This document shows positions 22,984 to 32,410 of a DNA stretch of 64,000 nucleotides, piece by piece. The notes below the pieces were generated by a model, which saw only the letters and a list, made by a program, of their open reading frames with translations, searched no databases and was not told the origin of the DNA. The stretch's first letter is position 1. Every line of letters begins with the position of its first letter. Source of the DNA: Isoperla grammatica. Lineage: Eukaryota > Arthropoda > Insecta > Plecoptera > Perlodidae. Location of the stretch: the NCBI GenBank assembly GCA_945910005.1, contig OX246743.1:46764361-46828360 (forward strand). Reading direction: 5' to 3'. A program made the translations under genes and the position numbers.

Positions 22984-23633
22984 TACCAGACCATACTCCA
23001 GGCGTGTACCCGTTGACTGTGCACTGCATGCCGTGCAGCGTCGGCCCTCACGTGTGGTGTGTACAAGCCGTGCAGCAAAGAGCGCCGTATACAATGTTGC
23101 CACATCCTCGTCCCGAGGAATGTGCACTTTTTGTCGTAGAGATCACCAGTGGAATAATTGTAAACAAATCCGACGGTTTTTAAAGTATTTTTTTCGTTTC
23201 CTTTCTCGCGTCACAACTTCCTGTGTTGAGTAATCGCGAGGTTAACTGAGGTCAGCTCGTGTTGTGTGTGCTGTGCTCGCAGGTAGCGTCTCTGTCCTCG
23301 TGTGCGTGCGGTACCGGGCTCGATACCCGGTCATGCCATCACACAAGGGCGTAACGTTACTCCCATTACTATCTCCCACACCAACCCGTTGAATTTTTCT
23401 CATAGAAATTGTTTGACGTGATTGTTTGTTGCATGGTTAACAAAATAACAATTAGTCGTAGGTATACAATGGATCAATGAGAGAGTAGAAAATACGTACG
23501 ACGAAAATCAACGATTCTTGGCCTTCTTTCGCACATTCGTCAAGGCGGTCTGTCTATACCGCTTAGTAGAATGCACAAGTCGCATTAGTTACGCCCGCTG
23601 TGTTAGACATTTCCAGTTATCCACTAAAGTCGT
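22984..23633. other. intron stretch with a tRNA-like fragment
   Basis: GGCTCGATACC at 23317-23327 sits in a T-arm-like stem (ACCGGGCTCGATACCCGGT), a likely SINE remnant. The segment 23586-23630 (GTTACGCCCGCTGTGTTAGA...) belongs to the dispersed repeat also at 5585, 13440 and 25055. No exon recognised. Confidence 0.45.
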
Positions 23634-23933
23634 CCACAGCAACCTTGTGGATGCTGACGTCATGAGTGAGCTACGATATGGCCAACAAATGTCAGTATCT
23701 GCAAAATCCGCCCGCAGATTGGCTCCGACCAGCTCAGCTATGACGACAACGCCCGCTGATTGGCTCCGACCTGCTCAGCTATGACGTCACCGCCCGCTGA
23801 TTGGCACCGACCTGCTCAGCTATGACGACAACGCCCGCTGATTGGCTCCGACCTGCTCAGCCATGACGTCACCGCCCGCTGATTGGCTCCGACCAGCTCA
23901 GCTATGACGTCAACGTTCACAAAGTTGGTGTGG
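23634..23933 (+). mobile_element. CRE/CCAAT inverted-repeat element with amplified interior
   Basis: Left end CCACAGCAACCTTGTGGATG then CTGACGTCA. The right end is its imperfect inverted copy (TGACGTCAACGTTCACAAAG...TGTGG). The interior matches the copy at 40298-40436 (GGCCAACAAATGTCAGTAT, CGCCCGC(T/A)GATTGGCTCCGA), but here the CCAAT-CRE segment is present five times. No ORF; non-autonomous. Confidence 0.8.
23709..23913. repeat. 41-bp tandem repeat, 5 units, CCAAT plus CRE
   Basis: Each unit has CGCCCGCTGATTGGC, CTCAGCTATGACG(T/A)CA(C/A). GACGACAA and GACGTCAC endings alternate (ACA, GTC, ACA, GTC, GTC), so units probably multiplied as dimers. Each unit with TGACGTCA carries a perfect cAMP-response element next to an inverted CCAAT box. 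Confidence 0.93.
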
Positions 23934-26479
23934 AACCACATTGGTGCATGTCCCACCTTGTCAAGCCGATATACCCCTCGTAACCTTCGGTCAGCGTGTT
24001 ACGCGGTAGAAAATGTTTCCATTCATCTAGAATAGTAATGGAGTGGTGAATGACAGTTGAATGGCAGCTTCACCGCTTCTCGGTAGCGTCCAGAAGTTAT
24101 GGTCACCCCGTCACAACCTGCATGGACAGGTCATGTGCAACAGGTCACCGTCATTCACTGGCAAGTGTAGCGACCATGCACAGGACACTTCGAGGAAGAG
24201 ACTACGTACGTACGTGTTTCATTTCTGTTTGGATAATCGGGCAGTTTGCCTTCATTTCATTTCAGCGATTTGAAACTATTTTACTGGAGCGATATGAAGA
24301 ATTTTGTTTTTGTTTGTCTTCTTGTTTTGAAAATCGAACAATTGGCCATTATTGGAGCGATTTGAAACCGTTAGATTGGAGCGATATGAAGAATTTTGTT
24401 TTTAGTTCATGTAGAAAAATAAGACAGTTGGACGATTGCAGCGTTTTGAAACTTTCAATTAAAGCGGCTCGAAGTTTAAGCTTCCTATTTTTATTCCAAA
24501 ATTTGTAATACTTTTTCAATAAAATCAAAAATCAAATTTTGAATATTTTTAATGCGAAATATAATATTGCTCCAAATCCAAAGAACTCCAGTAATTTTGT
24601 GAATATAACAAAATCTGTTCTGTATTACATATTTAAACTGGATCACATTCATAAGGTCCGGTTTCACCAAAGTTTTAGTTTCTAGATTAGCCAAAGAAAC
24701 ATGGCGACTGCCAGAAGACACGGTATAACCAATATATTAGCTAAATGTGTCGTGACTTCGGACCTAAGTCAACTGAACGCATGCAAGAGTAAAAGTGAAC
24801 CATGTATGTTGGTCGGATCGTCTGCGGCAAAAGTAAAAGTTCATTACGGGTTAAGAAGCCGAGTGGAGAGGAGAGGAGATTCCGGACTTGTGTTTCGAGG
24901 TCACTGTTCGTCTGTCTTGGCTTGTCTTGCTTGCTCAACAATTAGTGGGTGAAATTAGTGGGTACGCGTCGCAAGGGTGTGGCAGGTTGCTGCATTCTGG
25001 TGCAGCGCGCGATCCTCCACCAACAGATTCATCGCGTTCTCTCACACCTTTCGCAAAGCCCCAATTTCCAGATATCCAACCTAAGGTTTAATGGACGTGT
25101 TTCAAACAGATGGTAGGGACTCGAGAAGACTAGTTACGTCACTGCTACAAGTACGCGTGTTATCTTGGAGTACGGTAAACACATAACTCGTACGTCAGAG
25201 ATGATGAGACCACGTGTCCACATGGTTATAACACGTGCATCTCTCTTTGTGTGTACACACAACACACGCACGCGTGCTGCGGGTATGAGCGTAACCACGA
25301 TCTTTGAACAATTCATTAGTTAGGACACCATTAATGTATTGACAACTCATTAATGAACATCACAATGTGTTGCAGCAAGTTTTTCAAAAATGTTTTATGT
25401 CCATCTACCCTTACGGTACTCCCGAATTCTATCGGTTATTATTGCGTTGAAAAAATGCTTTAAAATTGTCAAAAGTAAATCAAATTATAGGTTATATCCA
25501 CCAGCGAATTTAGTGTTCTTTAAAAAAAATATATATTTTGAAAGTTTCTCGATATCTCAACATATTCGATCAATACTAACAATTTTGTCAACATTTTGTA
25601 TTTTACAAAGTAGCCAGATAATTCCAATGCAATGGCTAAGTACTGACAAGTGTTAGCCGCAGCCGCACCGTTAGCTGCAACGTTATACCCATCAGCTCAA
25701 AGGCTACGTCTTGGGAATTACACGATGCCATCGTCCCCCGTGTCGAAGAGTAGAGGAATGCGCCAGCTTCCTGTCGAACACTGCAATCAGCTGCCGGCGA
25801 AGCGTTCCATTCTACTCCCGCCGTGCCGTGCTACCTCGCTTGCATATTACTATTGCACCAATGTAACGTCTGGTGTGGGAATGTGTTTGAATCAGGGATA
25901 TACGTATGAGAGCAAGTTAACGAGGTAGCTGCAAACGGTTATTAGAAAATTAATTTATCGGGTATCCGGGTTACCCGAATCCAATCAAATCACCCGAATC
26001 CGTTGTATGGATTCGAATCTTGCTCGGGGTTAGATTTTGTATTGATTGATTAAAAAGAACATTCAATTCTCTAGGGGACGTTAGTTTCTGACACTTTTTT
26101 AAAAAACAATTTCAAGCGACAACCGATCGGGTGTTCCTCAGGGTGGCTAGAGACTTTCTTTCTCAATCCTGTCTCGGGTCTAGCTCGGCTTGTAACAATT
26201 CAATTTGATTGTTTTATTATTCCGCTTGTCAATAGAGTTCGGTCACGATCACCGGCTGATCGCATATTTAACTAGTGAAATGACACGGGCACGCACGGGC
26301 ACGCACTGCGCTCCCCGCTCACGGCCGCTACGCGCAGGATCGCGTGGAATGGGCGCTGGCTGGATCTCAATTGTAGAAACTACTTTACGAATATGACAAC
26401 GTTTTAATTTTACATTTCAGAAAAGATTTTCTTTAATGAAAGTCAGATAGAACGTCGCGGTTATTGTGGCGCGAACTCA
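23934..26479. other. intron stretch, mostly unrecognised
   Basis: Includes two loose repeats of GGAGCGATATGAAGAATTTT (about 24286 and 24378), a piece of the dispersed repeat at 25055-25095, and a short ATG context ACATGGCGACTG at 24700. No domain-bearing ORF. Confidence 0.4.
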
Positions 26480-26623
26480 TTTGGCAAGACATGACTTCGT
26501 GAGTGCCTACGTCGTAGATGAGGGAGTGAGAGCCAATCAGCGGGCGGGTTTTTCAAATACTGACATATGGTTGGCCAGTACGCCTCAGTCATCTGTGACG
26601 TCAGCATCCAACTGGTGCTGTGG
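26480..26623 (-). mobile_element. CRE/CCAAT inverted-repeat element, reverse copy
   Basis: Runs in the opposite direction to the copies at 23634 and 40298: AGCCAATCAGCGGGCGG, TTTTTCAAATACTGACATAT, TGGTTGGCCA. It ends TGACGTCAGCATCCAAC...GCTGTGG. The left terminus is diverged. Confidence 0.65.
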
Positions 26624-27672
26624 AGCAACTTTAGCTACAAAACTTAAAGTCATTTTCTTCCTATAATCAATGGGCCTGTTTGAAATTCATTATATAGATA
26701 TACTATAGAGTAGTAGACAATTGAGTCGCTCCATCTCCACATTAGCCAATGTACTCAGCCATGTTACTAGTGAGTACTGAGTATAGTGATACCTATCACG
26801 ATAACACTCGTTGCATATTAAGTGGGCACACAGTGTTCATGCGCAAAGATAACCCGCGTACTTTACTGTGCGTCTTCTGCGTCAGGGGTGGCCAATAGGC
26901 GTAACATCCACTGAATAACCGCTAGTTGTGCGACGTGACTCTGTTAGCGGATTTTGAGGACGTTGGTTTGGTTTTGTTGTCCTGTTGGTAGGCATGATTT
27001 CAATATTGCAAATATTTTCCACCCGAATTGAGGACGGTTTTCACTTTTTCGAAGAGATGTGTGGCGATCTGATTTTTTGTTTATGTAATTTCGTGATGTT
27101 TTAATGCTAGTGATAGTCTTTCCTGCTAAGGGACCGGCAGTGTCTTCTTGTGAGCTCTTTGTTTTTGTCGTAGCTACACGTTATGTTGACCGAGTTTCCT
27201 GTTTAAAGGGTTTTGGACTTTAAAACAATAATATTTATACATTTAATTACGTTGCTGGAGAAACATATCCCAAATGTATGGCTGGCTCTCTGCGGTTATC
27301 TCAGACTGGCGACCTTCCACCTTTACTTCCTCGTTTTGGTGCAATTAAAACAGACTCCACACTTTTCTGGTTCGAACTGGTGAGCCGCACCGGTTCCTCT
27401 GGTCATCGGTGACGGTTGTATATCTGAACGGCGCCGGTCAAGGCAACCGAACGTGTGCACATTGTTCTTTACACGTCACGTCGTGTAGTGCGTGTGTGGC
27501 CACCCCTAGAGCACGTGTCATGGAGTAGTGCAGTTAGCTGCAAGTGCAATGCCTTGTAACTGGATGCCCCCGGTGCATGTGTGACTGTGTGACTGTGCGA
27601 CTGTGGGAATGAATGCGCACTGAACGTTGCTGTCTCAGCAGCAGTTAGAGATTCCTCAGCCACCTTGGTTGG
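26624..27672. other. intron stretch, nothing recognised
   Basis: No exon, RNA gene or mobile element recognised in this stretch. Confidence 0.4.
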
Positions 27673-28002
27673 TAAACATGCTTGGAACAGTCGTATACCC
27701 CGTGTAAACATGCTCGGAACAGTCGTATACCCCGTGTAAACATGCTCGAAACAGTCGTATACCCCGTGTAAGCATGCTCGGAACAGTCGTATACCCCGTG
27801 TAAATATGCTCGGAACAGTCGTATACCCCGTGTAAACATGCTCGGAACAGTCGTATACCCCGTGTAAACATGCTCGGAACAGTTGTATACCCCGTGTAAA
27901 CATGCTCGGAACAGTCGTATACCCCGTGTAAACATGCTCGGAACAGTCGTATACCCCGTGTAAACATGCTCGGAACAGTCGTATACCCCGTGTAAACATG
28001 CT
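27673..28002. repeat. 32-bp minisatellite, about 10 copies
   Basis: Unit CGGAACAGTCGTATACCCCG plus TGTAAACATGCT, with few substitutions (C to T, A to G). As 32 is not a multiple of 3 and the unit lacks stops on the minus strand, three overlapping minus frames are open; none is a gene. Confidence 0.96.
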
Positions 28003-29299
28003 GCGATTCAGGTGATTAGGCCTATACACACTAATCCACATTTTCTAAAGCAGTGTATACCAAATACGATCTTTTGAGAGAATATAAAGTTATTTCTTTT
28101 AATTAATGGCGTATGTATAGCGATAAAGGGCTTATAAATTATTGGCAAACCACTACCAGCAAAACACAAACAATTTTTTATATGTCCGGTACAAAATACA
28201 AATCCTATCTCATCTCCTATTGGCTGTCGCTACGTGACGCGCGCAACCACGAGACAGACCATGTCCCGATTCCTTGGCTAGAGCTCAGACTAATTCTAGG
28301 AAACTTGGTGGCTTTGTCTCGCGGACTTTGCATTCCAGCGGCAACGAAATGACGTCACTTCCGTACTTGATCGAAGCCAAGTCCGTAGTTCGTATACAAA
28401 GTACGGACTTTATCAGTAATGCAGACACGAGTCGGGTCTCCCGGACTTTAGGATGAGGTTTACTCAAAACGGTACACGTTACAGTCCGTTGGCGTTTATA
28501 ATAACTGAAAAGTGTTTATGACAAACGAAATAAAACAATCTAAAAGTGTTGAACTCGATCCGACAATTGTCTCCGAATCTTGGTAAGAATATTGTCAAAG
28601 CCGGAACAATGTTTTATTGAAGGTTTTAATAATTCAAATAACAAAAATCATCAAAACATCCGTAGATAAATAAAATGTTACAGTTGTTCAGTTTCTTTGA
28701 TACGTTTTTGTCCTTGAATTCAGCCTGACTAAACCATTATTTTAAATTACGTTTCCGTGAAACGTATTTAAAATCTTTGATTATCCCTCATATATATATG
28801 TTTAAATTAACGTTCTTGAAGCAACGTGGAGTTCAGTGGAAGTGCAATTGCAGCTTCGTAACGGAACGGGTCACAGATTTAAAAATGTTGAATACCGCCA
28901 CGTTCGCAGTTCATACAACATGTAACGTGAGGTTCTACGGGAAGTAGCGACTTCATGTGCGTGATTGTTTCTAAGTGTATTTGTTCTCTAGCTAGAATGT
29001 GTACACTCGATCGTGTCTACGTTATAATGGCACTATGTAAATTATAGAAACTAGTAATAATAATCTTTGTCGCAAAAAGCGGTATTTCCATTTTTCATCT
29101 TCTCCCTGTGAAATGGGTTATTATTTTTCGCGTTTCTTGTCGGCGGTGATCACAATGAGCGGTGAACAGAACAGTAATCAAGCTTAATAGTTTTAACCTA
29201 GTTTGCAAGTCGTAAAACGTCGTACGGTCGTAAATAACGCCGGTAGATAATATGTCCGGGGTTATATGGGTATGCGTCTGCGTTGTCGGTACGAGAAGT

Positions 29300-29455
29300 C
29301 GGGACTGCGCATGCGCCGATATGATGCGCGGGCGTCCCGCTAGGTGTCGTCGTCGCCGTCGGCGCCACCTGGCGGGACGCCTTGGAACTGTAATGCTTCG
29401 ACGTCGAGATGGACCACGTGTAGCGGCCATCTTCTTTACAGCTGTGACGTCAGCG
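29300..29455. promoter_or_regulatory. promoter-like cluster: NRF1, YY1/TISU and CRE motifs
   Basis: TGCGCATGCGCC (29306-29317) fits the NRF1 consensus. TGACGTCA (29445-29452) is a perfect CRE. On the minus strand GAAGATGGCCGC (ATG at 29430-29428) is one base off the YY1/TISU initiator SAASATGGCGGC, 14 bp downstream of the CRE. The block is GC-rich in an AT-rich intron. It could start an antisense transcript whose first frame is arginine-rich (from 29430 down), or act as an intronic enhancer. No exon structure confirms a gene. Confidence 0.35.
29331..29381. repeat. 16-bp stem, 19-nt loop inverted repeat
   Basis: GGCGTCCCGCTAGGTG (29331-29346) pairs with CACCTGGCGGGACGCC (29366-29381), one G-T wobble. 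A very stable GC hairpin inside the promoter-like cluster. Confidence 0.9.
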
Positions 29456-29841
29456 CATTGCTTGATAGGTCGAGACCAGTATAGCTAACAACTCTGCCCA
29501 TGTATTCAGTATAAAGCATTTCATTCTATAAAATGTACATTAAACATTGATTGTGATAGTTAGGTTTTACGTCCCCCACATATATTGATTAGGGTACTTT
29601 AAATTTCATGTGTGTTACATGCGGATGGTAGTTGTTTGTTCGTACATTCCTCAGCATTATGCCACACTTTGTTTTTCTAGGTCATACATATATAGATACA
29701 TGTAAATTCCGACTTATCGACAATCGAATGTAGTTTTTGTTTCAAAGATCGCATTTTATTGACTTAGTGACGTCATCGCTTGTACGAGTCAGTCGGCCGG
29801 GTCAGGGGTGACTGAAATGACGCTGCTGCAGCGCTAATGAG

Positions 29842-30007
29842 GCGCCACGCACAATACATAGTGCGTGCCTGGCTTTAAATGCCCATAACACGAGTATATG
29901 GTGTATAATAATACTGTTCTGTTACAGCGCCACGCACAATATATAGTGCGTGCCTGGCTTTAAATGCCCACAAAGCAACTAAATGATGTAATACTGTTCT
30001 GTTATAG
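29842..30007. repeat. two tandem copies of an 85-bp segment
   Basis: GCGCCACGCACAATA(C/T)ATAG at 29842 and 29927. Each copy runs through GTGCGTGCCTGGCTTTAAAT to TAATACTGTTCTGTTA. Confidence 0.93.
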
Positions 30008-30046
30008 GACAGGGTGTACTAAGATACTTTATGTGCTTCTCTTCTC

Positions 30047-30118
30047 ATAGTTGGGAAGGCATGTCCAAGGGCTGTTAGTAGGACTCAAACCCAGCATTCG
30101 CCTTTACGACTGAGGAAA
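30047..30118 (-). mobile_element. fragment of tRNA-SINE family 1
   Basis: ATAGTTGGGAAGGCATGTCC, then CCAGCATTCGCCTTTACGAC and TGAGGAAA match the body of the intact copies at 4704 and 43994 in reverse orientation. No tail or tRNA head remains. Confidence 0.8.
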
Positions 30119-31339
30119 GTGTTGTAGAACATTGTAACATCTAACATGTCTTGATGGCCACTGTTTTGAGCACACGAGGAGAGGGTGGAAGTACAGGCAA
30201 CTTATTACACACTCACTTTGTGGAGGAAGTACCTGCTGTGCGCAACGTTGTAGAATTGGTATCCGATAAGTGGCATTTCTGAAGATGTTACCGCGCTCAA
30301 TCATGGCTGTTTGCGAACGTTTTAAAGCATGTCTCTAAATTAAAACTACCCTTTAGTAGATAAGTAGATAAAATTGTAAATCGTCTCAATGTCTACCCCA
30401 ACTCTTGGTCGAATAATTCTCCGTGGAGATAGCCAAGAGATTCTGCTGCGTGTGTTTGTGCCAGCAGAAGAGACGCATACATCAATAGTGAACCACGTAG
30501 GGTTCAAGACCACCAGCAATGGTCTACACATGAAATCCCTAGGGTTAAGGACAAACGGACATTGCGTCACCCACGAATCCATTATCTTTGTAGCTCCGAT
30601 AAGTGTGAATCTTTCATTATGAAATCGTTGCGAACATTGCAGCATTTGTCCTTAGCCGTAGACTATGTATCTTGTTATTGGATGTCGATTATGTGTGGAG
30701 CGATACGAGATCGTGACGTGGTCGATCCGTGCAGTCGGGTCCAAGTCCACGCTTTCCGTTTTATGAATGAATGAATGAAGCGAGGAGATGTATAACTTGT
30801 GGACCTATCTAGACGGACTTTGAGTTTGTTTACTGAGGTCAATATACGCCGTATGTCGCCCTCAAGGAGATTCCTTGGAGCAAAGAAGTTCTTGGCTGGA
30901 CCGTTTATCCGTGAGGTTTCTGTTCTCACGTCGGTATGTATATACGCAATACGCGCCATCTTTGCTACGCAACTCAATGGCTGCGTGGTTGCACATCGTG
31001 CGTAGCACACGTGTGAAGAATCCTCCCGAACTCCGCCCCCAGCTAATTTCTTGATTTATTCTATATTTGCAACAGTAGCGAGGTCCAACTATTGCAAATG
31101 TATCATTCATTGATGAGTGATGATAATGAAGAATGGAGGTGCTGAAAGGTGATGCCGTCACGTTAGAGCATTTCTATCGAACCAAGGGGACATCGGCAGT
31201 TGCTGAACAGTTTCCGCTGTTTCACCACCCTACGAACCCTCCAATCTGCTCTAACCAACGGTGTACTAGTGTTTCGGAGCTAAGAGCAGCCACCCTCTCT
31301 TCTCCTGACCTAGACCGATGTAGTGTTGACGTTATTTTC

Positions 31340-31789
31340 TCGTGTAACAAGTCTCTGTGGTGTGTTCTAGCGGCAACGGGAAGCTAGCCACGTGGGGCGC
31401 CATCTTGGGTTTCCTCGTGTAACAAGTGTCTGTGGTGTGTTCTAGCGGCAACGGGAAGCTAGCCACGTGGGGCGCCATCTTGGGTTTCCTCGTGTAACAA
31501 GTGTCTGTGGTGTGTTCTAGCGGCAACGGGAAGCTAGCCACGTGGGGCGCCATCTTGGGTTTCCTCGTGTAACAAGTGTCTGTGGTGTGTTCTAGCGGCA
31601 ACGGGAAGCTAGCCACGTGGGGCGCCATCTTGGGTTTCCTCGTGTAACAAGTGTCTGTGGTGTGTTCTAGCGGCAACGGGAAGCTAGCCACGTGGGGCGC
31701 CATCTTGGGTTTCCTCGTGTAACAAGTGTCTGTGGTGTGTTCTAGCGGCAACGGGAAGCTAGCCACGTGGGGCGCCATCCTGGGTTTCC
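31340..31789 (+). repeat. 75-bp array: six copies of acceptor plus start of the terminal exon
   Basis: Units start at 31340, 31415, 31490, 31565, 31640 and 31715. Each is 31 nt of intron end (TCGTGTAACAAG...GTGTGTTCTAG) plus the first 44 nt of the last SLC39A11 exon (CGGCAACGGGAAGC...GGGTTTCC). Copies 1-5 have GCCATCTTGGG where the true exon has GCCATCCTGGG, a synonymous change. If spliced at their own TCTAG, copies 1-5 (exon starts 31371, 31446, 31521, 31596, 31671) would read SGNGKLATWGAILGFLV and then hit TAA supplied by the next unit. The duplication boundary lies at short homology TTTYCTCGT (31335-31343 and 31785-31793). Confidence 0.97.
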
Positions 31790-31824
31790 TCGTCATGATG
31801 GTATTGGACGTGGGACTGGGGTAA
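31746..31824 (+). CDS. SLC39A11: zinc transporter ZIP11 terminal exon, TM8 and C-terminus
   Basis: The 79-nt coding part of the last exon. C completes the Ser codon, 25 codons follow and TAA is at 31822-31824. It reads GNGKLATWGAILGFLVMMVL then DVGLG, the conserved end of ZIP11 with TM8. Junction phase matches the donor at 19758 exactly. It is the only one of six tandem copies with the full C-terminus, so it is taken as the authentic exon. Use of an upstream copy would lose MMVLDVGLG, half of TM8. Confidence 0.96.
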
Positions 31825-32410
31825 CCCACCGACCCGGTTCTAGGACAGCTACTTATATCACACACCCCGTTATCCTACCCCCCCGTGAGTCGGCCATCTT
31901 GTCACGGCGGCCGCCATCTTGTAAACGATTGCGATACGATAGTTTTACTCTCACTCCGTCTGCGCTGCTCGAATTGTTACCGACCTAGTCTGGTAGCAAC
32001 TATAATAGTTTATATAACAGAACAAATAACAGTTTTTAATGAAACTTGGTACCCTTATAGTTTGTTTCTTGTACAGAGCCAAAGTTTCTGGACTCGATCC
32101 GCCTCGGGACAAACTTTTACGACTGTTGCTATCACACACAATCTTGTATACTTTGATTGAAGCTAGATTTAGCTAGACCCACCCACCCCAACAGTTGCTA
32201 TTATCTTTACTAACATTATTATAATTATATATTATAGTATTTATAGTTGTTAAATCGCCCTCCGCCTTCCTTTTTTACACAATCCCTAGGGGATAAGTCA
32301 TAACCTTCATATTGGCTATGGATTCGTATTATACACGATTCCAGTCAAATTTGATCTTCTTATGGTGTAGTGAAACCATTGTTAATAAAAGAAATAATAC
32401 AAATACCAAT
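31825..32410 (+). other. probable 3'UTR of the zinc transporter gene
   Basis: Follows the stop codon directly. It has two GCCATCTTG motifs (about 31893-31919) and a first AATAAA at 32384-32389, a candidate polyadenylation signal. The real 3' end could be later, since further signals exist downstream (AATAAATATT near 33358). Assigned by position only. Confidence 0.5.
32384..32389 (+). other. candidate polyadenylation signal AATAAA
   Basis: First canonical hexamer after the stop codon, about 560 nt downstream of it. No transcript evidence. Confidence 0.4.

Larger units (their letters stand above)
28003..31334. other. intron stretch with a promoter-like cluster and minor repeats
   Basis: Contains the regulatory-looking cluster at 29300-29455, a two-copy repeat (29842-30007) and a SINE fragment (30047-30118). 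The ORFs at 30346-31161 have no recognisable domain. Confidence 0.45.

Noticed and set aside
22810..23127. Poly-asparagine frame on the minus strand
   Set aside because: An (ATT)n microsatellite, no supporting gene structure.
27673..28002. CRISPR-like regular repeats
   Set aside because: Repeats are directly adjacent without unique spacers and the DNA is eukaryotic, so this and the other arrays are minisatellites.
27469..28041. 190-codon minus-strand frame with repeated FTRGIRLFRACLHGVYDC
   Set aside because: A 32-bp minisatellite read in rotating frames; not a protein repeat domain.
31332..31865. 177-codon minus-strand frame across the terminal-exon array
   Set aside because: The antisense shadow of six copies of an exon whose + strand identity is certain.
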